Positions 38,141 through 48,006 of a stretch of 64,000 nucleotides of DNA are shown here, one piece after another. Position numbers and translations under genes: made by a program. The notes under the pieces are model-generated. The model was not told the origin of the DNA. It saw only the letters and a list, made by a program, of their open reading frames with translations, and did no database searches. This DNA is from Eoetvoesiella caeni. Its GTDB lineage: Bacteria; Pseudomonadota; Gammaproteobacteria; Burkholderiales; Burkholderiaceae_B. The stretch's first letter is position 1. Each line of letters begins with the position of its first letter. The DNA lies in assembly GCF_003315175.1 (NCBI RefSeq), contig NZ_QNRQ01000002.1, positions 400,666 through 464,665 on the forward strand, given 5' to 3'.

Positions 38141-39207
38141 TCGAGGCCCGTTTCAAGGTGGATTATCCCGGCTTCGGGCTGGATGTGGATTTGAGGCTGC
38201 CTGAAAAGGGCGTGACGGCCTTGTTCGGCCCTTCCGGATCGGGCAAGACGACGGTCTTGCGCTGCGTTGCCGGCTTGAGCCGGGCGCCGGAAGGGCGGCT
38301 GGTGGTGGGGGGGCAGGTCTGGCAAGACAGCTTGGCGGGCGTTTTCCTGCCCGTGCACCGACGGCCCCTGGGCCTGGTGTTCCAGGAAGCGAGCCTGTTT
38401 GCGCACTTGTCGGTGCGCGGCAACCTTCAGTACGGCATGAAGCGCGCGGGAAACAGGGCGGGGGAAGGATTCCAGAGCATAGTCGACCTGCTGGGCATAG
38501 CCGCCTTGCTCGACCGCATGCCGGGCGGTCTTTCCGGCGGCGAGCGGCAGCGCGTGGCTATTGCGCGCGCGCTGCTTACCCGGCCGCGGCTGCTGCTGAT
38601 GGACGAGCCCCTGGCCGCGCTGGACCTTAAACGCAAGCTGGAAATCCTGCCTTACCTGGAAAGGTTGCACGACGAGCTGGACATACCCGTGCTGTACGTC
38701 AGCCATGCCCCGGACGAAGTTGCCCGCCTGGCCGACCATCTGGTATTGCTGGATGCGGGCAAGGTGGCGGCCAGCGGAGATTTGCGGTCGACCTTGGCGC
38801 GCACGGACTTGCCGCAAATATTCCTGGACGATGCCGGCGTGGTGCTGGAAACGGCGGTGGCAGGCCATGAAGACGATGGGTTGACGCGGCTGGGTTTTGC
38901 CGGCGGGCATTTGTATGTATCGCAACGTCCCGAGGCCGTCGGCCATCGCCTGCGCTGCCGGATTCATGCGCGCGATGTCAGTATTGCGCTCAAGGCCAAC
39001 AGTGACAGCAGCATTCTGAACGTATTGCCGGCCACGGTGGCGGCTATAACGTCCACCGATACTCCCGGACATGTGCTGCTGCGGCTGGAGCTGCAGGGGG
39101 GCGACGCCTTGCTGGCCAGGATTACCGTCCGTTCGCGCCGCACGCTGGGAATCGAGACAGGCATGGCGGTCATGGCGCAGGTGAAGTCGGTGGCCTTGCT
39201 GGGCTGA
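38137..39207 (+). CDS. modC: Molybdate ABC transporter ATP-binding protein
   Basis: 356 residues. ATPase domain: Walker [15 protein letters not shown] near residue 31, Q-loop [13 protein letters not shown], signature [16 protein letters not shown] near 130, Walker [13 protein letters not shown]. The C-terminal MOP domain (residues about 290-350, [16 protein letters not shown] onward) binds oxyanions and is typical of ModC. I used ATG at 38137, which overlaps modB; three upstream codons are possible. Its 3' end overlaps the convergent nasA by 38 bp. Confidence 0.94.
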   Translation: MIEARFKVDYPGFGLDVDLRLPEKGVTALFGPSGSGKTTVLRCVAGLSRAPEGRLVVGGQVWQDSLAGVFLPVHRRPLGLVFQEASLFAHLSVRGNLQYGMKRAGNRAGEGFQSIVDLLGIAALLDRMPGGLSGGERQRVAIARALLTRPRLLLMDEPLAALDLKRKLEILPYLERLHDELDIPVLYVSHAPDEVARLADHLVLLDAGKVAASGDLRSTLARTDLPQIFLDDAGVVLETAVAGHEDDGLTRLGFAGGHLYVSQRPEAVGHRLRCRIHARDVSIALKANSDSSILNVLPATVAAITSTDTPGHVLLRLELQGGDALLARITVRSRRTLGIETGMAVMAQVKSVALLG

Positions 39208-41929
39208 TATGTTGCGCGGCAGTTGCCTTATCAAGCCGGATCATCTGATTGATCTGGGGTATGCACGAACCGCAGCCGGTGCCGCATTTAAGCGTTTCTT
39301 TCAATTGTTCCAGGCTGTGGCCCGCGTCAATGGCTTGTTGTATGGTCTGGTCGCTGACGTTTTCGCAGGTACAGACAATGCGCAGGCGCACGGCCGCAGG
39401 ACCACGGCCCATGAGTATCTGAGTAAGGTTTTCAGGAGCCGCCCCGCTTTGTGCCCAATTCAGCAGCACATCCTGGGCGCGGGTATCGCCGGCCAGCAGA
39501 AACGATTTGATACGACGGCCGTCGCGCCCTATGCGGCGCACCAGTCCGCGCGCTGGGTCGTCAAAAGCCAGATCGGCCTGGCCCAGTTGCAGATCGTGAA
39601 TAAGCTCGTCAAGCTGGTCCGGCCGAGGCGCCTGCGTTGCCGCTACGCGTAGCCGGACACCTTCTTTGCCGATGGCTGTGGGCAGCACGGCCGCATAGGG
39701 AAAGGCCGCCAGCCATTTGGACAGCTTGCCGCGCCAGGTGCTGATCGGGCCCTGTACCCACGCGCAGGCCTGCCATTCATAACCCGGTATCTCGATGCCG
39801 ACGGCGCTGTGCTTGAGTTCCGGCTGATGGGAGATGGGGTCGCGTGCGCTGGTCGCCAGCGCGTTGATGCCATCGCCGGCAATGAAACCGCTGCCCCAAT
39901 GCATGGGTATAAAGGCTTGCCCAGGCCTTACGCTATCGCAGGCCCGGGCCGGCAAGATGATGTGGCCGCGGCGTGATTTGACCTTGACCAATGCGTCGCT
40001 GGCAAGGCGAAAGCGCCGCATGTCGGCCTTATTGAGCGCGACAAAGGGCTCTTCCGCGTGCCGGGTCAGGGCGGGCACGAGGCCCGTACGGCTCATGGTG
40101 TGCCACTGGTCTCGCAGCCGCCCTGTGGTCAAGTGCAGCGGGTACTGGGCGGATATGTTTTCGGCCAACGGCGTGTAGCCGACGTCCATGAAGCGGGCGC
40201 GCCGGTTGCCGGTTGGGAAGCGTCCGTCCTCATACAGGCGCGCGGTGCCTTGTGTTTGCGCCGAGTAAGGCCATTGCTGCGGTCCCTCGGCATCCAGCAC
40301 GGCGTAGCTCAGTGCGCTGTAGTCCAGATCGCGGCCCGCGGTGCAGCGGGCATGTTCGCCGAAAATCGCCGCTTCGTCCGGATAGTCGAACAAAGCCCTC
40401 TTGTGGGGGGCGATACGGGCGGCGAGTCTTTGGGCGATGGCGCAGGCGAGCTTCCAGTCCGCCATCGCTTCACCGGCAGGCGCGATGGCGGCGCGCACGC
40501 GGCTGATGCGCCGTTCCGAATTGGTGACGGTTCCTTCCTTTTCGGGCCAGGTTGCAGCGGGCAGGACCAGGTCGGCATAGGCCAGGGTTTCAGTATTGGC
40601 GAAGGCCTCTTGCACAATGACCATTTCCGCCTTTCGCAGCGCGGCCCGTATTTTGGACTGATCCGGCATGGACTGGGCCGGATTGGTTGCGGCGATCCAC
40701 AGGACTTTGATCTTGCCTTGCAGGACGGCGTCGAACATGTCGATCGCTGTATGGCCAGGACTGGACGGCAGCGCTTCGACGCCCCACAGTGCGGCGACTT
40801 CGTGCCGATGCTGCGCATTGGCGGGGTCGCGGTGGCCGGGCAGCAGGTTGGCCATGCCGCCGGCTTCGCGCCCGCCCATGGCGTTGGGTTGTCCTGTCAA
40901 GGAGAAGGGGCCGGCGCCCTTCATGCCGATTTGCCCTGTGGCAAGATGCAGATGGATCAGGGTCGCGTTTTTTGCCGTGCCGCTGCTGGACTGGTTGAGG
41001 CCCATGGCATACAGCGACAGAGCCGCGTTGGCAGAGCCGAACCAGCGTGCCGCGCGCGCGATATCCTCGGCGGCGACGCCGCAAATGTCCTGGACAGCGC
41101 GTGGCGTGAATTCATGAATGCGCCGTTTCAGGTCGTCAAAGCCTTGAGTGCTTTGCTGGATGTAGCGCGCATCGATCATGCCGTCCCAGATCAAGACATT
41201 GAGCATGGCGTGGAACAGCGCCACGTCGGTACCCGGCGCAATGGCCAGGTGCAGGTCCGCAATGTCGCAGGTGTCGGTGCGGCGAGGATCGACGACTATG
41301 ATCTTCATGTCGGGCCGAGCGGCCTTGGCATGGGCCAGACGGCGAAACAGCACAGGGTGGGCATAGGCCATGTTGGAGCCCGCAATCAATACCGTATCGG
41401 CGCTATCCAGGTCTTCGTAGCAGGCCGGCGGGGCATCCGCGCCAAGGGTAGCCTTATAGCCTGAAACAGCGCTGGACATGCACAGGCGCGAATTGGTGTC
41501 GATGTTGTTGGTACCGACCAGGGCGCGCGCAAGCTTATTGAAAACCGCATAGTCTTCGGTCAGCAACTGACCGGAAAGATAAAACCCGATGGCGTCGGCG
41601 CCATCGCTTTGTATTACCTGGGCCAGCTTGTCTGCCGCCAGATCGAAGGCGGCTTCGAGCGCGATGGGCCGCTGCGGTCCGTTCTTGTGGGGGCGCCACC
41701 GGGCCCCGAGGACGCGGCTGTCGTCGTTGCGCACGGTTTGGGCCAGGGCCATGCCCTTGCTGCACAGTTTGCCGAGGCTTGACGGGTGGTCCGGGTCGCC
41801 TGCAACCTGTATTACCCGGCGTCCCGCCGTATGTATCCGCACCCCGCAGCCTGTGCCGCAATAACAGCATACCGATGCTACGACGTCTTGCCCGGGTTGC
41901 AGGCCTGGTGGTGTGCTGGGCCGGTTCAT
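39170..41929 (-). CDS. nasA: Assimilatory nitrate reductase catalytic subunit, with C-terminal [2Fe-2S] domain
   Basis: 919 residues. Reduces nitrate to nitrite for nitrogen assimilation in the cytoplasm. The N-terminal [4Fe-4S] motif is CCYCGTGCGV...GKLCSKGM; bis-MGD domains follow (NSRLCMSSAVSGYKATLGAD, LTGQPNAMGGREAGGMANLL). A C-terminal BFD-like [2Fe-2S] domain reads CTCENVSDQTI...CGTGCGSCI at about 865-905, as in Klebsiella-type NasA. No signal peptide. It overlaps nirD by ATGA and is the last gene of the nitrate operon. Its last 38 bp run over the end of modC on the opposite strand. Confidence 0.95.
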   Translation of the reverse strand: MNRPSTPPGLQPGQDVVASVCCYCGTGCGVRIHTAGRRVIQVAGDPDHPSSLGKLCSKGMALAQTVRNDDSRVLGARWRPHKNGPQRPIALEAAFDLAADKLAQVIQSDGADAIGFYLSGQLLTEDYAVFNKLARALVGTNNIDTNSRLCMSSAVSGYKATLGADAPPACYEDLDSADTVLIAGSNMAYAHPVLFRRLAHAKAARPDMKIIVVDPRRTDTCDIADLHLAIAPGTDVALFHAMLNVLIWDGMIDARYIQQSTQGFDDLKRRIHEFTPRAVQDICGVAAEDIARAARWFGSANAALSLYAMGLNQSSSGTAKNATLIHLHLATGQIGMKGAGPFSLTGQPNAMGGREAGGMANLLPGHRDPANAQHRHEVAALWGVEALPSSPGHTAIDMFDAVLQGKIKVLWIAATNPAQSMPDQSKIRAALRKAEMVIVQEAFANTETLAYADLVLPAATWPEKEGTVTNSERRISRVRAAIAPAGEAMADWKLACAIAQRLAARIAPHKRALFDYPDEAAIFGEHARCTAGRDLDYSALSYAVLDAEGPQQWPYSAQTQGTARLYEDGRFPTGNRRARFMDVGYTPLAENISAQYPLHLTTGRLRDQWHTMSRTGLVPALTRHAEEPFVALNKADMRRFRLASDALVKVKSRRGHIILPARACDSVRPGQAFIPMHWGSGFIAGDGINALATSARDPISHQPELKHSAVGIEIPGYEWQACAWVQGPISTWRGKLSKWLAAFPYAAVLPTAIGKEGVRLRVAATQAPRPDQLDELIHDLQLGQADLAFDDPARGLVRRIGRDGRRIKSFLLAGDTRAQDVLLNWAQSGAAPENLTQILMGRGPAAVRLRIVCTCENVSDQTIQQAIDAGHSLEQLKETLKCGTGCGSCIPQINQMIRLDKATAAQHISPARPPTSPAP

Positions 41930-42273
41930 GATTGGTCTTGTTCGAGCCGCAAGTTCAGGTAGACGCGTTTGCCGTCGACCCGGACGCCGACCTTGCGCAC
42001 GCAGCCCTCGTCGGGCGCCTGTGCCTGGCCGTTCTCCAGATTGATGGTCCAGCCATGCAGCGGGCAGGTTACGGCATGCCCGTGCACCAGGCCGGATGAA
42101 AGGGGACCGCCCTTGTGCGGGCAGCGATCCACGACGGCGAAGACCTGATTGTTCGACGTGCGGAATACGGCGATATCGTCGTCTCCGCTGCGTTGTACGA
42201 CGCGCGCGCCCAGTGTGGGGATTTCATCGATATTGCAGATGGCGTGCCATTCGGATTCGGTAGATGCGTGCAT
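41926..42273 (-). CDS. nirD: Nitrite reductase (NADH) small subunit NirD
   Basis: 115 residues with a Rieske-like fold. It has CPHKGGPLSSG near residue 51 and CPLHGWTINLENGQA near 70, so it keeps C-x-H and C-x2-H cluster ligands, which some NirD proteins lack. Partner of NirB in six-electron reduction of nitrite to ammonium. I used ATG at 42273, preceded by AAGG; an in-frame ATG at 42288 would add five residues and overlap nirB by 8 bp. Confidence 0.92.
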   Translation of the reverse strand: MHASTESEWHAICNIDEIPTLGARVVQRSGDDDIAVFRTSNNQVFAVVDRCPHKGGPLSSGLVHGHAVTCPLHGWTINLENGQAQAPDEGCVRKVGVRVDGKRVYLNLRLEQDQS

Positions 42274-42280
42274 TGCGGCC

Positions 42281-44713
42281 TTATACATGTAGAGGTTCGA
42301 ATTCCCGGCGGGCCGGGGTTTTCTCTATGCGTTCGGCCCAGGGGTCGGCTTCGAACGACAAGGCGAATTTCAGGCGGGCGTAGAGCTCTGCACGGTTCTG
42401 GGCATCGTCGACCACGCGCGATTTAGCATGGTCCAGTCCAACGCGGTTCAGGTAGTGGCAGGTGCGCTCCAGATAGAATGCCTCTTCGCGGTAAAGCTGC
42501 AAGAAAGCTCCGCAGTGCTCCAGCACATCATCGTGGGTCTGCACTTTGGCAAAGAATTGCGCGACTTCAGTCTTGATGCCGCCGTTGCCGCCTACATAAA
42601 GCTCCCACCCGGAATCCACCGCGATGATGCCTATGTCCTTGATGCCCGATTCCGCGCAATTGCGCGGGCAGCCCGAAACGGCGAGTTTCACTTTGTGCGG
42701 GCTTGTCATGCCGACAAGCTCTTTTTCCAGCGCGATGCCCATGCCTGTCGAGTCTTGGGTGCCGAAGCGGCAAAACTCTTTGCCCACGCAGGTCTTTACG
42801 GTGCGCAAGGTCTTTCCGTAAGCGTGCCCTGAGGGCATGTCCAGGTCCTTCCATACCTTGGGAAGGTCTTCCTTCTTGATGCCAAGCAAGTCGATGCGTT
42901 GCCCGCCCGTTACCTTGACCATGGGGACATGGTATTTGTCGGCAACGTCGGCGATGCGGCGCAGTTCGGCGGCGCTGGTCACGCCGCCCCACATGCGCGG
43001 TACGACTGAATAAGTGCCGTCTTTCTGAATGTTGGCATGCACCCGCTCGTTGACCAGAAGCGACTGTGCATCGCTTTTTGCTTCTCCGGGCCATGTCGAG
43101 GTTATGTAATAGTTCAGTGCTGGGCGGCAGCTTGCACAACCATCAACGGTTCGCCATTCCAGAAAACGCAAGGCCTGGGGGATGGAAATCAGGTGTTGTT
43201 CTTTAATGGCTTTGCGAACCTGGCCGTGCGTAAATTCGGTGCAGCCGCACATAGGCTTTTCTGATTTTGGCTTGATGTCGGCGGCGCCTCCAATGCAACT
43301 GATCAGCAGTTGTTCGACCAGGCTGGTGCACGAACCGCAGGAGCTTGCCGCCTTGGTTTGTTTCTTGATTTCGTCGACAGTGAACAGCCCCTGCTCGCGA
43401 ATGGCTTTGACGATGGTGCCCTTGCAGACACCATTGCAGCCGCAGATTTCCGCGCTGTCGGGCATGCCGGCAACGCTTATTTCGCCCGCGTGGCCTGTGT
43501 CGCCCAGTGCGCCCTCCCCGAACATTAAGTGCTCGCGCAGTTCCGCTATCGGCTTCGCCTCGCGGATAAGACGGAAATACCAGGCGCCATCGACTGTGTC
43601 GCCGTACAGGCAGGCACCTACCAGTCTGTTGTCCCTGATGACCAGCTTTTTGTAAACGCCGCCAACGGGGTCGGCCAAAGTGATGGCTTCGGTGTCGTTG
43701 TCGTCGTTGAAGTCCCCGGCCGAGAAAACATCGATACCGGTGACTTTAAGCTTGGTCGAAGTCGAGCTGCCCGAGTATCGGCCAATGCCATGGAAAGCCA
43801 GGTGGTTGGCCGCGACCTTGGCCTGTTCGAACAAGGGGGCGACCAGACCGTAGGCGATGCCGCGGTGGCTGACACACTCTCCAACGGCATAAATACGGGG
43901 GTCGTAAGTTTGCAGAGTGTCGTTGACGACAATGCCTCTGTCGGTGTAAATGCCAGCCTGCATGGCCAGCTCGGTGTTGGGGCGGATTCCGACTGCCATC
44001 ACAACCAGGTCGGTGTCCAGTTCCGATCCGTCCTTGAAGCGCAACCCTGTGACTCGTCCTTGTTCATTGCCCAGGACGGCGTCGGTCTGGCGACCCATCA
44101 GGAAGCTGAGGCCGCGCATTTCGAGGCTGGTTTGCAGCATGCCGGCGGCGGCCGCGTCGAGTTGGCGGTCGAGCAGGGTGGGACCCAGATGCACTACCGA
44201 TACCTTCATGCCGCGTGAGGCGAGTCCGTTGGCGGCTTCCAGCCCAAGTAGCCCGCCGCCGATCACGGTGGCATGTTCAAGGCGTGTCGCGGCATCGACC
44301 ATGAGGTCGACATCGCGAATGTCGCGGAAAGTGATGACGCCCTCCAGATCGTTGCCGGGGACGGGCAGGATGAACGGATTGGATCCTGTGGCAATGAGCA
44401 GGCGGTCGTACTGTGCGACGGTGCCGTCGTCGGCAATGACTTGCTTGCGGGCCCGATTGATTTGCGTGACCCGGCAATTCAGGTAAAGGCGGATGCCGTT
44501 CGCTTCATACCAGCCAAGGTCGTTGAGAATGATGTCCTTGATAGTCTGTTCACCCGTCAGAACGGGCGAGAGCAGGATGCGGTTGTAGTTGGGATAGGGT
44601 TCGGACCCGAATACAGTAACGTCGTACAGATCGGGGTCGAGCTTCAGCAGCTCTTCGAGCGTTCGGATGCCCGCCATGCCATTGCCGATGACGATCAATT
44701 TCATTTTTTTCAT
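42281..44713 (-). CDS. nirB: Nitrite reductase (NADH) large subunit NirB
   Basis: 810 residues. Starts with an FAD/NADH domain (KLIVIGNGMAGIRTLEELL; GGGLLGLEAANGLASRG), then BFD-like [2Fe-2S] segments (CGCNGVCKGTIV...SCGSCTSLV). A second CGCTEFTHGQVRKAI block follows, and then the siroheme/[4Fe-4S] sulfite/nitrite reductase half with TCVGKEFCRFGTQDS and SGCPRNCAESG. I chose the ATG at 44713, which overlaps nrtD by ATGA; the longer frame start at 44755 lies inside nrtD. Confidence 0.95.
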   Translation of the reverse strand: MKKMKLIVIGNGMAGIRTLEELLKLDPDLYDVTVFGSEPYPNYNRILLSPVLTGEQTIKDIILNDLGWYEANGIRLYLNCRVTQINRARKQVIADDGTVAQYDRLLIATGSNPFILPVPGNDLEGVITFRDIRDVDLMVDAATRLEHATVIGGGLLGLEAANGLASRGMKVSVVHLGPTLLDRQLDAAAAGMLQTSLEMRGLSFLMGRQTDAVLGNEQGRVTGLRFKDGSELDTDLVVMAVGIRPNTELAMQAGIYTDRGIVVNDTLQTYDPRIYAVGECVSHRGIAYGLVAPLFEQAKVAANHLAFHGIGRYSGSSTSTKLKVTGIDVFSAGDFNDDNDTEAITLADPVGGVYKKLVIRDNRLVGACLYGDTVDGAWYFRLIREAKPIAELREHLMFGEGALGDTGHAGEISVAGMPDSAEICGCNGVCKGTIVKAIREQGLFTVDEIKKQTKAASSCGSCTSLVEQLLISCIGGAADIKPKSEKPMCGCTEFTHGQVRKAIKEQHLISIPQALRFLEWRTVDGCASCRPALNYYITSTWPGEAKSDAQSLLVNERVHANIQKDGTYSVVPRMWGGVTSAAELRRIADVADKYHVPMVKVTGGQRIDLLGIKKEDLPKVWKDLDMPSGHAYGKTLRTVKTCVGKEFCRFGTQDSTGMGIALEKELVGMTSPHKVKLAVSGCPRNCAESGIKDIGIIAVDSGWELYVGGNGGIKTEVAQFFAKVQTHDDVLEHCGAFLQLYREEAFYLERTCHYLNRVGLDHAKSRVVDDAQNRAELYARLKFALSFEADPWAERIEKTPARREFEPLHV

Positions 44714-45543
44714 GATGCAGCCTGATGCAGAAAGCTCGTCACGGCGGCCCGGCATGAGGCGAAGACCGGGTCGTCGATGAGCGCAAGACGGTTTCTTGGG
44801 CGTGGAATGCCGACATCGAGAGTGGCCGCGACGGTGGCGGCAGGACCGTTGCCAAGCATGACAATCCGGTCTGAAAGCAGGACCGCTTCGTCGACATCGT
44901 GGGTCACCATGATGGTCGTTGTCCCGGTAGCGGCCACGATGCGCAGCAGTTCGTCCTGTAGGTGGGCCCGCGTCAACGAGTCCAAGGCGCCGAATGGTTC
45001 ATCAAGAAGCAGTACTTTGGGCTTGAGGGCCAAGGCCCGCGCAATACCGACGCGTTGCTTCATGCCTCCGGAGATCTCGCGCGGCAGTTTGTGCTCGGCA
45101 TGCCGCAATCCCACCATATTTAGCGCGGCCGAGGTGCGGGCCCGGATCTGTCGCTTGTTTTCGGTGGCCGAGAATACGCGCTCCACCGCCAAGTAGACGT
45201 TTTGGAAGCAGGTCAGCCACGGCAGCAAAGAGTGGTTCTGGAACACAACGGCGCGATCCGGGCCGGGTCCTTTTATCTCCTTGCCGGCGCACAGCAGAAC
45301 GCCTTCGGTAGGAAGTGTCAGGCCCGCAATCAGGTTAAGCAAGGTGGATTTTCCGCAACCTGAATGGCCGATCAATGAAACGAATTCGCCCTGGCGCACG
45401 GCAAGGTTGATGTCCTTGAGCGCGACGAATGGGCCGCTGCGCGTCTCGAACGATTGTTCGACGTACTCGAGGCTGACGTAGGCCATTATGTCGGCTCTGG
45501 GCCTGGACAAGGAAGCGGATGCTGCGGGAAGAGAGTCGGCCAT
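44710..45543 (-). CDS. nrtD: Nitrate ABC transporter ATP-binding protein
   Basis: 277 residues of the NrtD/SsuB/TauB family. Walker A LIGHSGCGKSTLLNLIAG near residue 57, Q-loop VFQNHSLLPWLT, signature ISGGMKQRVGIARALALKP, Walker B VLLLDEPFGALDSLTR. The QNHSLLPWLT stretch is typical of nitrate transport ATPases. Start MADSLPAASA at 45543 has AAGGAGG upstream inside the end of nrtB. It ends overlapping nirB. Confidence 0.92.
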   Translation of the reverse strand: MADSLPAASASLSRPRADIMAYVSLEYVEQSFETRSGPFVALKDINLAVRQGEFVSLIGHSGCGKSTLLNLIAGLTLPTEGVLLCAGKEIKGPGPDRAVVFQNHSLLPWLTCFQNVYLAVERVFSATENKRQIRARTSAALNMVGLRHAEHKLPREISGGMKQRVGIARALALKPKVLLLDEPFGALDSLTRAHLQDELLRIVAATGTTTIMVTHDVDEAVLLSDRIVMLGNGPAATVAATLDVGIPRPRNRLALIDDPVFASCRAAVTSFLHQAAS

Positions 45544-45547
45544 GGCT

Positions 45548-46378
45548 TCAAGCCTCCTTGTAGCTGTAGCGTCGGCCCAGCGCAAGCAGCGCGGCATCGA
45601 GCAACAGGCCGATTACGCCAATGATGAATACGGCGATGAGAATGTGCTGTACGTTCAGGTTGTTCCACTCATCCCACAGCCAGAAGCCGATGCCTGTGCC
45701 GCCCGTCAGCATTTCGGCGGCGACGATGACCAGCCAGGCAGTGCCGATGGACAGCCGTATGCCTGTAATCAAATAGGGCAGTACGGAAGGCAGCAAGATG
45801 CTTTTGAATATCTTCCATTCGGAAAGGTCCAACACTCGGGCGACGTTAAGGTAGTCCTGCGGCACCCGCTTGACGCCGTCGGCCGTGTTGATGACGATGG
45901 GCCAGATGGAGCAGATGAAGATCGCCCAGATCGCGGCGGCGTTGGCTGCCTGGAACAGCAGCAGGCCAAGCGGAAGCCACGCCAGCGGAGATACCGGCCG
46001 CAGCAGGCTGATAACTGGCGAGAACATATTGTCGAGGGCGTGGAAGCGTCCGATCAGGAATCCGGCCGGGATGCCGACGACGGCCGCCAAAAAAAAGCCC
46101 AGCGCCACGCGGCGCAACGAAGCGAGGATGTTCCAGCCTATGCCCACGTCATTGGGGCCGTTGTCATAAAAAGGGTGTTTGAATAGCTCGACGGCGGCAA
46201 ACAATGTGGAGGCGGGGCCGGGAATTTCAGCGATCCGCATGGAGATCAACTGCCACATCAGTATCATCATTGCAAAGCCGGCGGCGGGGCCGGCGCAGGC
46301 GGCGAATAGGCGTCCGAGGTATTCCCGCCACGGGGCGCTACGCGGTTGGGAGGCGGGTGGGGCGGCAAGCGTGTTCAT
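45548..46378 (-). CDS. nrtB: Nitrate ABC transporter permease
   Basis: 276 residues with about six membrane helices. Family motifs: ILASLRRVALGFFLAAVVGI, the coupling region VLDLSEWKIFKSILLPSVLP, and WLVIVAAEMLTGGTGIGFWL followed by WDEWN, typical of NrtB. Start MNTLAAPPAS at 46378; an earlier in-frame start at 46459 lies in nrtA. Seventeen bp follow nrtA. Confidence 0.93.
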   Translation of the reverse strand: MNTLAAPPASQPRSAPWREYLGRLFAACAGPAAGFAMMILMWQLISMRIAEIPGPASTLFAAVELFKHPFYDNGPNDVGIGWNILASLRRVALGFFLAAVVGIPAGFLIGRFHALDNMFSPVISLLRPVSPLAWLPLGLLLFQAANAAAIWAIFICSIWPIVINTADGVKRVPQDYLNVARVLDLSEWKIFKSILLPSVLPYLITGIRLSIGTAWLVIVAAEMLTGGTGIGFWLWDEWNNLNVQHILIAVFIIGVIGLLLDAALLALGRRYSYKEA

Positions 46379-46394
46379 GATTATCCCGTTATGT

Positions 46395-47693
46395 TTAGGC
46401 GTGGATCTTGAAGCTGTCGGCATAGGCTGCGGGATCCGTGGCGTCCCAGACGACACCATCCATAAGCCGGCTGGAACGGATTTCGGATGAAGGCAGCGCG
46501 GCTCCGGCGGCTGTGGCGGCTTCCTTGTACAGGTCGATCCGGTTGACTTGTTTTGCTACGCCCAGGTAGTCGGGATGCTTGTCCAGCAGGCCCCAGCGTT
46601 TATGCTGGGTCATGAACCACATGCCGTCGCTCAGATATGGGAAGTTTGCGTCGCCCTCGCCATAAAAACGCATGGGATGCTTGTCGGCCCATGTCTTGCC
46701 CAGGCCGTTGCTGTATTGGCCTAGCATGCGGTCGACTATCATGCCGGCGCTGACGTTGACGTACGATTTGGCGGCAATGGTCTCGGCTGTCCTGCGGGTA
46801 TTCGCTGGCGAGCTGTCTATCCACTTGCCCGCTTCCAGGATGGCGGCCATGACGGCGCGCGTGGTGTTTGGATATTTTTGTGCGAAGTCCGCACGCGTGC
46901 CCAGAACTTTTTCGGGATGATCGATCCAGATGTCCTGTGAGGTCGCTACGCTGAAGCCTGCATTGTCGATAATGCAGCGAGCGTTCCACGGCTCGCCCAC
47001 GCAGAAGCCGTCCATGTTGCCGATGCGCATATTGGCCACCATTTGCGGCGGCGGCACCGTAATGGCGCGCACGTCCTTTACCGGATCGATGCCGTGGCTT
47101 GCCAGCCAGTAGTACAGCCACATGGCGTGCGTGCCGGTAGGGAATGTGTGGGCGAAGGTAAAAGCCCTGGAATCGCTGGCGATTTTCTTCTGCAAGGTTT
47201 CGCCGTCGACAACGCCGGCTTCGCGCAACTGATTCGACAAAGAGATGCCCTGGCCGTTTTGATTCAAGCCCATAAGTACCGCCATGTCCTGCTGCTTGCC
47301 GGCAATGCCCAATTGCGTGCCGTAGATCAGGCCGTAAAGCACATGCGCAAAATCCAGGTCGCCATTGGCGAGCTTCTCGCGCACGCCGGCCCACGAAGCC
47401 TCTTTGCTTGGGACGATGGTCACGCCATGCTTTTTGTCCAGGCCCAGTACGGACGCCATGACGATAGGAGCGCAGTCGGTCAGTGGGATGAAACCGATCT
47501 TTACCTCGGTTTTCTCTGGTGCGTCCGAGCCGGCGGCCCAGGCGGCAGGTTGTACGAAGGTTTGGCCCAACGCCATGGCGCCCAGGCCTAGGGCGGCTTT
47601 GGCGGTACTGGCCAGCCAGCGGCGGCGGGCCTGGTCGCCAGGCGCTGCGGAATCGTTATGGACGGGTGTTGGGGGCTTGTCGGTGATGCTCAT
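46395..47693 (-). CDS. nrtA: Nitrate ABC transporter substrate-binding protein with Tat signal
   Basis: 432 residues of the NrtA/CmpA family. A twin-arginine signal, ARRRWLASTAKAALGLGAMA, is near residues 22-41. The mature part begins KTEVKIGFIPLTDCAPIVMA, the nitrate-binding opening, with HTFPTGTHAMWLYYWLASHG and GNMDGFCVGEPWNARCI. It captures periplasmic nitrate for NrtBD. First gene of nrtABD-nirBD-nasA. The ATG at 47693 is the only start near the Tat signal; the open frame continues to 48302 but that part is antisense to the divergent regulator gene. Confidence 0.93.
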   Translation of the reverse strand: MSITDKPPTPVHNDSAAPGDQARRRWLASTAKAALGLGAMALGQTFVQPAAWAAGSDAPEKTEVKIGFIPLTDCAPIVMASVLGLDKKHGVTIVPSKEASWAGVREKLANGDLDFAHVLYGLIYGTQLGIAGKQQDMAVLMGLNQNGQGISLSNQLREAGVVDGETLQKKIASDSRAFTFAHTFPTGTHAMWLYYWLASHGIDPVKDVRAITVPPPQMVANMRIGNMDGFCVGEPWNARCIIDNAGFSVATSQDIWIDHPEKVLGTRADFAQKYPNTTRAVMAAILEAGKWIDSSPANTRRTAETIAAKSYVNVSAGMIVDRMLGQYSNGLGKTWADKHPMRFYGEGDANFPYLSDGMWFMTQHKRWGLLDKHPDYLGVAKQVNRIDLYKEAATAAGAALPSSEIRSSRLMDGVVWDATDPAAYADSFKIHA

Positions 47694-48006
47694 AGGTATT
47701 CCAGCTTGATCATGGGAGGCAATCGGGAGAAGAGCGGCAGTCGCCCTTTTGGGGCGCGGCGGCAGTAAACTCTTTAGAAGGTTCATATCGATCAAAGCAA
47801 TATCCATGCCAGTTTTTCCCGCAATGTTGCAAGAGGGACCGTAGCGGTGTGCGAGGCCGCCAATGCACCGCGACTGGGCGCAATGCAACACAGTGGGGCG
47901 ATAAACGCCGGCCATGCGCGCGGGCAATAGGCGCGGGGTGGCGGTTTGAGTATCATGGGCGCTTGAGCGCAACAGGCCGCTCGCAACACAACGGAGATTA
48001 AGGCGG
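47694..48006. promoter_or_regulatory. Divergent region between nrtA and the double-HTH regulator
   Basis: A 313-bp non-coding spacer that must hold the nitrate operon promoter and that of the LysR-type gene. I looked for a sigma-54 GG-N10-GC element in it and found none that fits. Nothing else in it is recognisable to me. Confidence 0.4.

Noticed and set aside
40058-41464. 468-codon plus-strand frame
   Set aside because: Antisense to nasA; no domain recognised.
47694-48006. Sigma-54 promoter for the nitrate operon
   Set aside because: A candidate GG...GC on the minus strand near 47840 has only 8 bases between, not 10.
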